From Pseudaquabacterium terrae (GTDB lineage: Bacteria > Pseudomonadota > Gammaproteobacteria > Burkholderiales > Burkholderiaceae_C): 64,000 bases of DNA. The stretch spans positions 434,001 to 498,000 of the forward strand of contig NZ_JABRWJ010000007.1 in assembly GCF_013266755.1 (NCBI RefSeq). The letters run 5' to 3'. Under the pieces are notes generated by a model. It saw only the letters and a list, made by a program, of their open reading frames with translations, did no database searches and was not told where the DNA came from. The position numbers and the translations under genes are program-made. Positions 30,732 to 38,967 of the stretch are shown one piece after another. Position 1 is the first letter of the stretch. The number at the start of each line of letters is the position of its first letter.

Positions 30732-31711
30732 AGCCGCTGCTCGAAGTGCGCGGCCTGACGGTGCGCTTCGCGACGCGCCACGGCGCGTTCACCGCCGTTG
30801 ACGGCGTCGACATCGTGGTCGAGCGCGACGAGGTGCTGGCGATCGTCGGCGAATCCGGCTCCGGCAAGTCGGTCGCGATGCTGGCGATCATGGGGTTGCT
30901 GCCGTGGACCGCGCAGGTCGAGGCCGAGCGCATGGCCTTCGACGGGCGCGAGCTGCAGACGCTGACGCCCAAGGAACGCCGCGGCCTGGTCGGCAAGGAC
31001 CTGGCGATGGTGTTCCAGGAGCCGATGTCGTCGCTGAATCCGTGCTTCACCATCGGTTGGCAGGTCGGCGAGGCGCTGGCGATCCATCTGAAGCTCGACC
31101 GCGCCGCGCGCAAGCGCCGCGTCATCGAGCTGCTCGAACAGGTCGGCATCCCCGATGCCGCGCGACGCGCCGGCGCCTTTCCGCACCAGCTCTCCGGCGG
31201 CATGTGCCAGCGCGTGATGATCGCGATGGCGCTGACCTGCCGGCCGCGCCTGCTGATCGCCGACGAGCCGACCACCGCGCTCGACGTCACGATCCAGGCC
31301 CAGATCCTCGACCTGCTGCTCGGCCTGCAGCGCGACAACGGCATGGCGCTGGTGCTGATCACGCACGACCTGGGCGTCGTCGCCGAGACCGCCGACCGCG
31401 TGATCGTGCAGTACGCCGGCCGGCAGGTCGAATCGGGCGCGGCCGAGACGCTGTTCAGCGACCCGCACCACCCGTACACCGCGGCGCTGCTCGACGCGCT
31501 GCCCGAGCGCGCGACCGGGCGGCGGCTGGCAGCCATCCCTGGCCTGGTGCCGGGCGCGCACGACCGGCCCGAGGGCTGCTTGTTCTCGCCCCGCTGCGCC
31601 TTCGTGCAGCCGCTGTGCCGGCAGCGGCCGTTGCCGGCCGGCGACGCGCTGGGCCGCGCGCTGTGCCACACGCCTTTGCTGCACGGAACGCCGTTGGAGC
31701 CGCAGCGGTGA
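30728..31711 (+). CDS. dppD: Dipeptide-type ABC transporter ATPase DppD
   Basis: A 327-residue ATPase starting at GTG 30728, which shares GTGA with the dppC stop; no ATG lies nearer the conserved start KPLLEVRGLTVRF. It has Walker A GESGSGKS, signature LSGGMCQRVMIAMAL, Walker [15 protein letters not shown] and the C-terminal oligopeptide-transporter cysteine segment (GCLFSPRCAFVQPLCRQ) that in this family can hold an iron-sulfur cluster. It pairs with DppF. Confidence 0.9.
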   Translation: MKPLLEVRGLTVRFATRHGAFTAVDGVDIVVERDEVLAIVGESGSGKSVAMLAIMGLLPWTAQVEAERMAFDGRELQTLTPKERRGLVGKDLAMVFQEPMSSLNPCFTIGWQVGEALAIHLKLDRAARKRRVIELLEQVGIPDAARRAGAFPHQLSGGMCQRVMIAMALTCRPRLLIADEPTTALDVTIQAQILDLLLGLQRDNGMALVLITHDLGVVAETADRVIVQYAGRQVESGAAETLFSDPHHPYTAALLDALPERATGRRLAAIPGLVPGAHDRPEGCLFSPRCAFVQPLCRQRPLPAGDALGRALCHTPLLHGTPLEPQR

Positions 31712-32700
31712 GTGCAGCGACCGCGCACGTGCTGCAGGCCGAGGATTTGACGCGCGACTACGCCGTGCGCCGCGGCCCCTTCCGCGCCCCGGCCACCGTG
31801 CACGCGCTGGCCGGCGTCTCGTTCACGCTCGCGGCCGGCCGCACGCTGGCGGTCGTCGGCGAATCGGGCTGCGGCAAGAGCACGCTGGCGCGCCTGCTGA
31901 CGATGGTCGAGCCGCCGAGCGGGGGCCGGCTGCTGGTCGACGGCATCGACGTCGCCGACGCCACGCTGCGCGATGCCGCACAGCGCCGGCAGCTGCGCCG
32001 CGCGGTGCAGATCGTGTTCCAGAACCCCTACGGCTCGCTGAACCCGCGCCAGACCGTCGGCGCCGCGCTGATGGAGCCGCTGCTGGTCAACGGCGAGCGC
32101 GATGCCGGCAAGCGCGAGGACGCGGCGCGCGCGATGCTGCGCCGCGTCGGCCTGCGTGACGAGCATTTCACACGTTATCCGCACATGTTCTCCGGCGGCC
32201 AGCGCCAGCGCATCGCGATCGCCCGGGCGCTGATGCTGCAGCCGCGGGTGCTGGTGCTCGACGAGCCGGTGTCGGCGCTCGACGTCTCGATCCGCGCGCA
32301 GGTGCTGAACCTGCTGGTCGAGCTGCAGCAGGCCTTCGGCGTGGCCTATGTCTTCATCTCGCACGACCTGGGTGTCGTGCGCCACGTCGCCGACGAGGTG
32401 GCGGTGATGTACCTCGGCCGCATCGTCGAGCAGGGCACGCGCGATGCGCTGTTCGGCGATCCGCAGCATCCGTACACGCAGGCGCTGCTGTCGGCGACGC
32501 CGACGGTGGATGCCGCGGCGCGCCGCCAGCGCATCCTGCTGCGCGGCGAGCTGCCCTCGCCGCTGGCCCCGCCGAGCGGCTGTGCCTTCCATACGCGCTG
32601 CCCGATCGCCATCGAGCGCTGCCGCGGCGAACTGCCGCTGCTGGCACCAGCGCTCAGCGACCCGGCGCTGCGGGTCGCCTGCCTGCTGCGTCAACGCTGA
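31708..32700 (+). CDS. dppF: Dipeptide-type ABC transporter ATPase DppF
   Basis: A 330-residue ATPase starting at GTG 31708, overlapping the dppD stop by 4 bp. It has Walker [10 protein letters not shown], signature [15 protein letters not shown], Walker B VLVLDEPVSALDVS, and the C-terminal segment GCAFHTRCPIAIERCRGELP. The protein begins VLQAEDLTRDYAVRRG. It ends the operon; a strong hairpin follows at 32731-32771. Confidence 0.92.
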   Translation: MSAATAHVLQAEDLTRDYAVRRGPFRAPATVHALAGVSFTLAAGRTLAVVGESGCGKSTLARLLTMVEPPSGGRLLVDGIDVADATLRDAAQRRQLRRAVQIVFQNPYGSLNPRQTVGAALMEPLLVNGERDAGKREDAARAMLRRVGLRDEHFTRYPHMFSGGQRQRIAIARALMLQPRVLVLDEPVSALDVSIRAQVLNLLVELQQAFGVAYVFISHDLGVVRHVADEVAVMYLGRIVEQGTRDALFGDPQHPYTQALLSATPTVDAAARRQRILLRGELPSPLAPPSGCAFHTRCPIAIERCRGELPLLAPALSDPALRVACLLRQR

Positions 32701-32730
32701 GATGTCAGCCCCCAGCTCACTTGGTTCGCG

Positions 32731-32771
32731 GCCCCTGGGATCGGAAGGATCCCTTGCGGGATCCTAGGGGC
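32731..32771. terminator. Nested hairpin between two convergent genes (probable two-way terminator or REP)
   Basis: Inner perfect stem AGGATCCC-TTGC-GGGATCCT (32746-32765) inside outer arms GCCCCT/AGGGGC (32731-32736 and 32766-32771). It sits exactly between dppF and the convergent MFS gene. No T-run on either strand, so factor-independent termination is uncertain. Confidence 0.45.
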
Positions 32772-34010
32772 TCAGCCGGCTTGGGAGCGGCCCGGCGCCG
32801 GCTGCGGCCGCAGCCCCCGCAGCGCCAGCGGAACGCCGACCAGCGTCAACACCGCGCTGCACCAAGCGGCGGCCGGCCAGCCCCAGCGTTCGACGCCGGC
32901 GGCCATCAGCGGCGGGCCGATCAGCGCGCCGCCGGCACCGAACTGCGCCAGCAGGCCGTTGGCCCGCACCATGCCGGCCGCGCCGCCGGCGGCGGCCGGC
33001 AGCGCCGCAAACGCCAGGCTGAAATAGACGCCGTAGATGGCGTTCAGCAGCGTCGCCAGGAGCGCACTGCGCAACAGCAGCGGCGCCTCGACGAAGACGC
33101 CGAACATCAGCAGCGCCGGCAGCGCCATCGATGCCACCACCGGCCCCCGCGGATCGACACCGCGCCGCAGCAGCAGCGCCGCGACCAGGCTGCCGGCCAC
33201 CGCGGCGATCGAGGCGACACCGGTCCAGCTGGCGGCGACGGTCTGCGCCGCGCCGGCCTGGCCGACCAGAAAGCTCGGCAGCAGCGCCAGCAGGCCGACC
33301 TCGGCCAAGGTGCAGCAGCCGAACGAGGCCGCGAGGCACCACACGGCGGCACCGCCGCCGTTCCGGAGGTCGGCGGCACCGCCGCCGTTCGGCAGACCGG
33401 CGGCACCGGTGCCGGCGGATCGATCGTGTGCCGCGGCGTGCGCCACCGGCACCGGCCCGCGGGCCTGCGCGAACGCACAGGCGCCCAGCGCCAGCAAGGC
33501 CAGCCCACCGGCCACCATCAGCGCCGGACGCCAGCCGAATTGCGCCGCCAGCGCCGCCCACAGCCACGCCCCCAGCGCCAGCCCGACCGGCACGAAGCTG
33601 CTCCACAGCGCCAGCGCCACGCCGATCACCGGGCCGGCGACCGAGGCAATCAGCACCGGCGCGGTGACGATCACGCCGAGGAAGCCGATCGCCTCGACCA
33701 GCCGCCACGCCAGCAGCGACACCGCGCCCTGCGCGAAGCCGGCGCCGCCGCCGCCGAGCGCCAGGCAGGCCAGCCCGCCGAGCAGCGTGCGCTTCAGCCC
33801 GATGCGCTGCGCCAGCAGGCCGGCCACCGCGCCGAGCGTCGCGCCGCCGACTTCCAGCAGCGAGACCGCCGCCGCCGCGGTCGTCAGCGACAGCCCGAGC
33901 TCGGCGGCGATCTGCGGCGCCAGCGCCGACAGCTTGCCCATCTGCGCCGCGCCGAGCACGCCGATCAGGTAGTAGCCGAGAATCGCCGGCCAGGGCGAGC
34001 CTCGACTCAT
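32772..34010 (-). CDS. Major facilitator superfamily transporter with a Gly/Ala-rich central loop
   Basis: A 412-residue membrane protein with about 12 helices. The first half reads ILGYYLIGVLGAAQMGKLSALAPQI and has a degenerate motif A (AGLLAQRIGLKRTLLGG). The cytoplasmic loop between helices 6 and 7 carries two 9-residue copies of a GGGAA(D/G)L(R/P)N unit, encoded by a 27-bp tandem repeat at 33344-33407. The closest subfamily is not clear (CynX/YbfB-like carriers are possible); substrate unknown. It is divergent from the XRE regulator gene, 29 bp away, which may control it. Confidence 0.78.
   Translation of the reverse strand: MSRGSPWPAILGYYLIGVLGAAQMGKLSALAPQIAAELGLSLTTAAAAVSLLEVGGATLGAVAGLLAQRIGLKRTLLGGLACLALGGGGAGFAQGAVSLLAWRLVEAIGFLGVIVTAPVLIASVAGPVIGVALALWSSFVPVGLALGAWLWAALAAQFGWRPALMVAGGLALLALGACAFAQARGPVPVAHAAAHDRSAGTGAAGLPNGGGAADLRNGGGAAVWCLAASFGCCTLAEVGLLALLPSFLVGQAGAAQTVAASWTGVASIAAVAGSLVAALLLRRGVDPRGPVVASMALPALLMFGVFVEAPLLLRSALLATLLNAIYGVYFSLAFAALPAAAGGAAGMVRANGLLAQFGAGGALIGPPLMAAGVERWGWPAAAWCSAVLTLVGVPLALRGLRPQPAPGRSQAG
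33344..33407. repeat. 27-bp tandem repeat (two and a half copies) within the MFS gene
   Basis: Two units at 33344-33370 and 33371-33397 begin with the same 20 bases (CGGCGGCACCGCCGCCGTTC) and differ in the last seven; a third partial unit ends at 33407. Each adds nine residues to a cytoplasmic loop and keeps the frame. Confidence 0.75.
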
Positions 34011-34039
34011 CGCCGCCCTGTCCTGCCGGATCGACGACG

Positions 34040-34639
34040 ATGACCCTGCACATCCACTGCGGCGACGCGCGCCAGCTCGGGGCTGCGCTGCGGCGCTGGC
34101 GTGCGCTGCGCCGCATCAAGCAGGACCATGCCGGTGCGCTGCTCGGCGTGTCGCAGGCCACCGTCTCGCGCTGGGAGAACGGGCGGCAGGCGCCCGATCC
34201 GGACGAACAGACGCGGCTGCGCACGCTGATGCAGGCGCGGCTCGACAGCGCTGCCGACCGCGAACTGGCGCGCCTGGTCGAGCACTCGCAGCGCCCGGTG
34301 CACCTGGTGTGCGACCTGACGCACCGCTTGCTCGCGCTGTCGCCGGCGCGCCAACGCCAGTGCCGGCTGCCGCGCGCCGAGCTGCTCGGCCGCTCGCTGT
34401 GGCGCTATGCCAGCGCCGAGATCATCGAAGCCGAAAGCCGGCTGGCAGCGCTCGACTGGTTCGGCCCGGCCGCACCGGCGCTCGAGATCCGCACCGGCGC
34501 CAACGACGATCGTGCAGCGGTGTCGATCGAGCCGAGCCGCTGCCGCTGGGTGCGCTTCCAGCTGGCCGACGGCAGCTTCGCGCGGCTGGTCGAGACGCTG
34601 GACGGCTATACCAGTGAATCCAGCCACGGCACCAACTGA
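34040..34639 (+). CDS. XRE-family helix-turn-helix transcriptional regulator
   Basis: A 199-residue protein. The N-terminal helix-turn-helix (about residues 12-65) reads LGAALRRWRALRRIKQDHAGALLGVSQATVSRWENG, a Cro/C1-type domain. The C-terminal 110 residues look like a small PAS-like sensing domain (PVHLVCDLTHRLLALSPARQ... FGPAAPALEIRTGAN). The start of this gene and of the MFS gene face each other over 29 bp, so it probably regulates that transporter and itself. Its last 34 bp overlap the convergent HAD gene. Confidence 0.8.
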   Translation: MTLHIHCGDARQLGAALRRWRALRRIKQDHAGALLGVSQATVSRWENGRQAPDPDEQTRLRTLMQARLDSAADRELARLVEHSQRPVHLVCDLTHRLLALSPARQRQCRLPRAELLGRSLWRYASAEIIEAESRLAALDWFGPAAPALEIRTGANDDRAAVSIEPSRCRWVRFQLADGSFARLVETLDGYTSESSHGTN

Positions 34640-35304
34640 GCCAAGGTGTCGAACTGACGGAAGCGCGGGTGCGCGTGCGGCGCCTCGGCCGCCTCGTGCG
34701 CCCAGACCAGCGGATACGGAATCAGCGCCGCGTGCGCGCCCGCCTCGAGCGCCGGAAGGATGTCCGAGCGCACCGAGTTGCCGGCCATCAGCGCTTCCTC
34801 GGGCGGTGTGCCGTGGCGGCGGAAGGCGCGGCGGTAGGTGTCGGCGGTCTTCTCGCTGACGATCTCGACGCCGGCGAACAGGTCGCCCAGGCCCGACGCG
34901 GCGAGTTTCGACTCCTGGTGGAACAGGTCGCCCTTGGTGATCAGGAGCAGTGGCGCGCGCTGCGCGAGCTGTTCCAGCGCGTCGCGCACGCCGGGCAAGG
35001 GATCGATCGGGTGCGTCATCAGCTCGCGACCGGCGGCGAGGATTTCGCCCAGCACGCCGGCGGGCGCGTTGCCGCCGCTCAGCTCGACGGCAGTCTCGAG
35101 CATCGACAAGGTGAAGCCCTTGGCCCCGTAGCCGTAGACCTTCAGGTTGCGCCGCTCCACCGCGGCCAGGTGCTCTTCGACCTGCGGCGCATCGGCATAC
35201 GCCGCCAGCAGTTCGTTGAAGCGCTGGTGGGTCAGCCGGAACAGCGTCTCGTTGTGCCAGAGCGTGTCGTCGGCATCGAGGCCGATCAGCGTGGGACGGG
35301 TCAT
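34606..35304 (-). CDS. HAD-superfamily hydrolase
   Basis: A 232-residue phosphatase-type protein from ATG 35304. Motif I is LIGLDADDTLWHNE (nucleophile Asp 8, acid Asp 10), motif II is LLLITKGD, and motif III/IV is EIVSEKT...MAGNSVRSDI. The cap between motif I and II is helical (FNELLAAYADAPQVEEHLAAVE), as in phosphoglycolate phosphatase and YjjG-like enzymes. The substrate is unknown; such enzymes often clean up sugar phosphates or nucleotides. It is convergent with and overlapping the XRE regulator gene. Confidence 0.85.
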   Translation of the reverse strand: MTRPTLIGLDADDTLWHNETLFRLTHQRFNELLAAYADAPQVEEHLAAVERRNLKVYGYGAKGFTLSMLETAVELSGGNAPAGVLGEILAAGRELMTHPIDPLPGVRDALEQLAQRAPLLLITKGDLFHQESKLAASGLGDLFAGVEIVSEKTADTYRRAFRRHGTPPEEALMAGNSVRSDILPALEAGAHAALIPYPLVWAHEAAEAPHAHPRFRQFDTLAQLVPWLDSLV

Positions 35305-35360
35305 GGTCCGGCGAGCATACCGAGGCAACGGCCCGCGGCCGGCGCGCGGCGGTGAATGAT

Positions 35361-35600
35361 TTATTCAGCGCCGGGTTCGGCGTCCGGCGGCTGCAGCCGG
35401 ATCCGCGTGCCGGTCACGCCGACCACCTGGCCGGCGCGCAGCTTCGCGGTCTTGCGCAATTCCTCGCGGCCGTCGACCTGCACCTTGCCCTCGGCGATCA
35501 GCAACTTGGCCTGCGCGCCGCTCGGCACCACCCCGGTCGCCTTGAGCAGCTTGTCCAGGGTGATGAATTCGCCGCGCAGCGTGAAGTCGATTTTTTGCAT
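35361..35600 (-). CDS. S4-domain RNA-binding protein (YbcJ-like)
   Basis: A 79-residue protein starting at ATG 35600 (MQKIDFTLRGEFITLDKLLKA). The S4 fold is shown by ITLDKLLKATGVVPSGAQAKLLIAEGKVQVDG, followed by a short basic end. Single S4-domain proteins like YbcJ bind RNA, perhaps in ribosome biogenesis. It is divergent from the GlcNAc operon, 254 bp apart. Confidence 0.85.
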   Translation of the reverse strand: MQKIDFTLRGEFITLDKLLKATGVVPSGAQAKLLIAEGKVQVDGREELRKTAKLRAGQVVGVTGTRIRLQPPDAEPGAE

Positions 35601-35801
35601 GGGATGATCTGCTCGGCTGGGAGCCCGGCATTGTGCTGCGCCCGTGGCCGCCGAACTGGTACTAACAATGGTCATCGAGCGGTGCGCTCGACCGCCCCCC
35701 CGCCCACCGAGACCCCGGAGCCCCGGTAGATTTCCCTACATCGTCGAGGAGAAGCACCGGTCGGCAGGGTTTCTCCGGAGCGGCCCCGGCCGACCGTTGG
35801 A

Positions 35802-35829
35802 TTGACCGGCTGGTCTTGTGTGGTACTAT
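35802..35829 (+). promoter_or_regulatory. Putative sigma-70-type promoter of the nagK operon
   Basis: -35 TTGACC (35802-35807), 16-bp spacer, -10 TACTAT (35824-35829). The start of transcription would lie around 35836, about 19 nt before the nagK ATG. The -10 box lies inside the proposed GntR operator, which would give simple repression. Confidence 0.6.
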
Positions 35830-35838
35830 ATTGGTATT
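35821..35838 (+). promoter_or_regulatory. Proposed GntR (NagR/NagQ-like) operator at nagK
   Basis: TGGTACTATATTGGTATT: half-site TGGTA repeated 11 bp apart, also readable as an imperfect TAC-N7-GTA inverted repeat. Near-identical 18-bp sites stand before both GntR genes and both downstream TonB receptor genes, and this one overlaps the promoter -10. Confidence 0.6.
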
Positions 35839-35854
35839 GTTCGTCACACCACCT

Positions 35855-36754
35855 ATGCGCCTCCAGTCCCTGCCCTCCGCCCAGCCCCGTTTCTTCATCG
35901 GCGTCGATGGCGGCGGCAGCGGCACGCGGGTGCGGCTGGTCGATGACCGCGGCCGCGCGCTCGGCCAGGGTGAAGCCGGTCCGTCCGCGCTCGGCCAGGG
36001 CATCGAGCAGGCCTGGGAGCACGTGCAGCTGGCAATCGAGCGCGCCTTTGCGCAGGCCGGGCTGCCGCTGGCGGCAGCGGCCGACTGCGCGCTCGGTCTC
36101 GGCCTCGCCGGCGCGCACACGCCGGCGCGCTGCGACCGTTTCATGGCCGCCGCGCCGGCCTATGCCCGCGTCGCGCTGGACACCGATGCCGGCACCGCGC
36201 TGCGCGGCGCCCATCGCGGCGCGCCGGGCTCGATCGTCGCCGCCGGCACCGGTAGCGTCGGCGAGGCACTGCGCTGCGATGGCCGGCGCGTGTCGGTCGG
36301 CGGCTGGGGCTTCGGCATCGGTGACGAAGGCTCCGGCGGCTGGCTCGGCCTGGCGTCGGTGCGCATCGCCCAACGCGCGCTCGATGGCCGCGCCAGCGCC
36401 GGCCCGCTGGCGCGCGCGGTGTGGCGGGTGGCCGGCGGCCAGCGCGATGCGTTGCTCGACTGGGCGGCGGTGGCCGGCCAGCATGGTTTTGCCCGGCTCG
36501 CGCCGCTGGTCTTCGACAGCGCCGACGCCGACCCGGCGGCACGCCGATTGCTCGACGAAGCAGCACACGCGCTGGTCGAAATGGCGGCGGCGCTGGACCC
36601 GGCGGCCGAATTGCCGCTGGTACTGATCGGCAGCATCGCAAAGCGGCTCGCGCCGCGGCTGCCGAAGGAATGGCTGGCGCTGGTTGTCGCGCCCCATGGT
36701 GATGCGATCGATGGCGCGCTGTTGCTGGCGCGCGAACCACGGGTTCTCGCCTGA
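35855..36754 (+). CDS. nagK: N-acetylglucosamine kinase, BadF/BadG family
   Basis: A 299-residue ASKHA-fold kinase starting at ATG 35855. The phosphate-1 motif is GVDGGGSGTR (residues 16-25), and the second phosphate loop is IVAAGTGSVGEAL, followed by GGWGFGIGDEGSGGWLG, which is typical of GlcNAc/glucosamine kinases. It converts imported or released GlcNAc to GlcNAc-6-phosphate for NagA. It is the first gene of the operon, and its stop overlaps the nagA start by one base. Confidence 0.85.
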   Translation: MRLQSLPSAQPRFFIGVDGGGSGTRVRLVDDRGRALGQGEAGPSALGQGIEQAWEHVQLAIERAFAQAGLPLAAAADCALGLGLAGAHTPARCDRFMAAAPAYARVALDTDAGTALRGAHRGAPGSIVAAGTGSVGEALRCDGRRVSVGGWGFGIGDEGSGGWLGLASVRIAQRALDGRASAGPLARAVWRVAGGQRDALLDWAAVAGQHGFARLAPLVFDSADADPAARRLLDEAAHALVEMAAALDPAAELPLVLIGSIAKRLAPRLPKEWLALVVAPHGDAIDGALLLAREPRVLA

Positions 36755-37923
36755 TGCTCTCTCCCGCGAACCGGCTCCCCGCCGACGGCCCCGCCGCCCG
36801 GCGACTGGACGGCCACATCCTGACCCCCCGCGGCTTCGTGCGCGGCCACCTGTTGATCGGCGACGACGGCCGCATCGCCACGGTCCACGGCGAGCCGCGC
36901 GACGAATACGCGGTGCGCCACGAAGGCCTGCCGATCCTGCTGCCCGGCTTCATCGACCTGCACGTGCACGGCGGCGGCGGCAGCGACACGATGGAAGGCG
37001 GCGATTCGGTCGAGCGCATTTCCCGCCTGCACGCCACCTACGGCACCACCTCGCTGCTGGCGACGACGATGACCGCGCCGCACGAAGAGCTGGTCAACGC
37101 ACTGTCGGCGATGGGCCGCATCTGCGCCGAGCGCTCCGCCGGCGGCGCGCGTGTGCTCGGCGTGCACCTCGAGGGCCCGTACATCAATGCCGGCAAGCTC
37201 GGTGCACAGCCGGACTTCGTGCGCGCGGTGTCGATCGATGAGTTGCAGGAGCTGCACGCGCTGGCGCCGATCCGGCTGATCACGCTGGCGCCCGAGCTGC
37301 CGCACAACCTCGAGGTGATCGAGCCGCTGGTCGCTGCCGGCTTTCGCGTGCAACTCGGCCACTCGGCCGGCAGCTACGAGGACGGCGTCGCGGCACTGCA
37401 GCGCGGCGCGGGCGGTTTCACGCACCTGTTCAACGCGATGACCGGGCTGCACCACCGCGCGCCCGGCATGGTCGGCGCGGCGCTGGCGCATGCGCGTTAC
37501 GCCGAGATCATCCCTGACCTGCTGCACGTGCACCCGGGCGCGATCCGCGCCGCGCTGCGCGCCATTCCCTGCCTGTACTGCGTCACCGATTCGACCGCCG
37601 CCGCCGGCATGCCCGACGGCGACTACAAGCTCGGCAGCCACACCGTCACCAAATGCCTGGGCGGTGTGCGGCTCGAGGACGGCACGCTCGCCGGCAGCAC
37701 GCTGACCATGGACCAGGCGCTGCGCAACCTCGTCGGCCTGGGCCTGGAATTGGAAGAAGCGGCCCGCCGCACCTCGACCCACGCCGCCGACTACATGGGC
37801 CTGCATGACCGCGGCCGACTCGAACCCGGCGCCTGGGCCGACATCGTCGTGCTCGACCGCACGCTGCAACTGCAACAAGTGATCATCGAAGGAGAAGCGA
37901 TTGAGCTCGCGGACGTCCACTGA
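36754..37923 (+). CDS. nagA: N-acetylglucosamine-6-phosphate deacetylase
   Basis: A 389-residue amidohydrolase that yields glucosamine-6-phosphate and acetate. The metal site is visible: GFIDLHVHGGGG (His 70, His 72), Glu 140 in VHLEGPYIN, the QLGHS and THLFNAM histidines, and the catalytic Asp in YCVTDSTAAAG. The C-terminal GRLEPGAWADIVVLD is also typical. It overlaps nagK by 1 bp and the next gene by 23 bp. Confidence 0.95.
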   Translation: MLSPANRLPADGPAARRLDGHILTPRGFVRGHLLIGDDGRIATVHGEPRDEYAVRHEGLPILLPGFIDLHVHGGGGSDTMEGGDSVERISRLHATYGTTSLLATTMTAPHEELVNALSAMGRICAERSAGGARVLGVHLEGPYINAGKLGAQPDFVRAVSIDELQELHALAPIRLITLAPELPHNLEVIEPLVAAGFRVQLGHSAGSYEDGVAALQRGAGGFTHLFNAMTGLHHRAPGMVGAALAHARYAEIIPDLLHVHPGAIRAALRAIPCLYCVTDSTAAAGMPDGDYKLGSHTVTKCLGGVRLEDGTLAGSTLTMDQALRNLVGLGLELEEAARRTSTHAADYMGLHDRGRLEPGAWADIVVLDRTLQLQQVIIEGEAIELADVH

Positions 37924-38962
37924 CGCGCCCCATGACGTACCGGTTTCGCGCATGCTGAGCGAGGCGCGCGAAGCGCCGGCAGCGATCGCCCGCGCACTGG
38001 CGGCCGACGGGGAGACGCTGGCCGCGCTGGGCCGCGTGCTGCGCGCCGAACCGCCGTCGGCGGTGCTGACGGTCGCCCGCGGCAGCTCCGACCATGCCGC
38101 TCACTTCATGGCCTATCTGGTGATGGCGCGTTTGGGGCGGCTGGTCACATCGCTGCCGATGTCGCTGGTCACGCTGTATTCGTCGCGGCTGCAGTGCGAG
38201 GGCCTGTTGTCGCTGGCCTTCTCGCAATCCGGCCAGAGCCCGGACCTGGTCGCGCCGCAGCGCTTCTTCCGCGCCGGCGGCGCGCGCACGGTGGCCGTCG
38301 TCAACGACCCGGCATCGCCGCTGGCCGAGGCTGCGCAATGGGTGCTGCCGCTGCACGCCGGCGCCGAACGCAGCGTCGCGGCGACCAAGAGCTACATCGC
38401 GCAGCTCGTCGCCGGCGCGCGCTTCGTCGCGCAGTGGCAGGGCGATGCGACCCTGCAGTCGGCACTCGAGGCCCTGCCCGAGGCGCTGGAATCGGCGGCC
38501 TACGCCGACTGGACGCCGCTGGCCGAGACGCTGATCGATGCCGACCGGCTCTTCGTCATCGGCCGCGGCCTGAGCCTGGCGGTGGCGATGGAAGCGGCGC
38601 TGAAATTCAAGGAGGTCTGCGGCATCCAGGCCGAGGCCTTCTCCGGCGCCGAGGTCAAGCACGGCCCGATGGCACTGATCGACGAGGGCTATCCGATGCT
38701 GGTCTTCGCACCGCGTGGCCCGGCGCAGGCCGGCCTGCTGGCGCTGGCCGACGAGATGCGCCAGCGTGGCGCGCGCGTGCTGCTGGCCGCGCCCGCCGGC
38801 ACGCCCGGTGCCGAGCTGCCGCTGATCGCCACCGCCAACGAAGACCTCGATGCGATCAGCGCGATCCAGAGTTTCTATCCCGCCGTGGAAGCGCTGGCGC
38901 GCGCGCGTGGCCTCGACCCGGACGCGCCGCGTCACCTGAGCAAGGTCACGAGAACCCACTGA
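37901..38962 (+). CDS. nagB: SIS-domain glucosamine-6-phosphate deaminase (NagB-II type)
   Basis: A 353-residue protein with two SIS domains: ARGSSDHAAHFMAYL (about 59-73) and VIGRGLSLAVAMEAALKFKEV (about 218-238), followed by AEAFSGAEVKHGPMALI. It resembles the isomerase half of GlmS without the glutaminase; in NAG operons such proteins replace NagB and form fructose-6-phosphate and ammonia. The TTG start at 37901 has GAAGGAG 6 bp upstream inside nagA. An ATG at 37952 (MLSEAREAP) is the alternative start and still leaves both domains whole. Confidence 0.87.
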   Translation: MSSRTSTDAPHDVPVSRMLSEAREAPAAIARALAADGETLAALGRVLRAEPPSAVLTVARGSSDHAAHFMAYLVMARLGRLVTSLPMSLVTLYSSRLQCEGLLSLAFSQSGQSPDLVAPQRFFRAGGARTVAVVNDPASPLAEAAQWVLPLHAGAERSVAATKSYIAQLVAGARFVAQWQGDATLQSALEALPEALESAAYADWTPLAETLIDADRLFVIGRGLSLAVAMEAALKFKEVCGIQAEAFSGAEVKHGPMALIDEGYPMLVFAPRGPAQAGLLALADEMRQRGARVLLAAPAGTPGAELPLIATANEDLDAISAIQSFYPAVEALARARGLDPDAPRHLSKVTRTH

Positions 38963-38967
38963 ATCCG

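Larger units (their letters stand above)
35601..35854. other. Intergenic region upstream of the GlcNAc operon
   Basis: No gene seen. It holds the nagK promoter and operator near 35802-35838 (listed separately). At 35657-35674 a weaker look-alike (TGGTAC...TGGTCA) has half-sites 12 bp apart instead of 11. The rest is GC-rich with no clear structure. Confidence 0.4.

Noticed and set aside
33344-33407. CRISPR-like short repeats
   Set aside because: Only two and a half adjoining copies without spacers, inside a reading frame: a simple tandem repeat.
35657-35674. Second GntR operator (TGGTAC...TGGTCA) upstream of nagK
   Set aside because: Half-sites are 12 bp apart and the second is imperfect, so it fits the other five sites poorly. 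Noted in the intergenic entry only.
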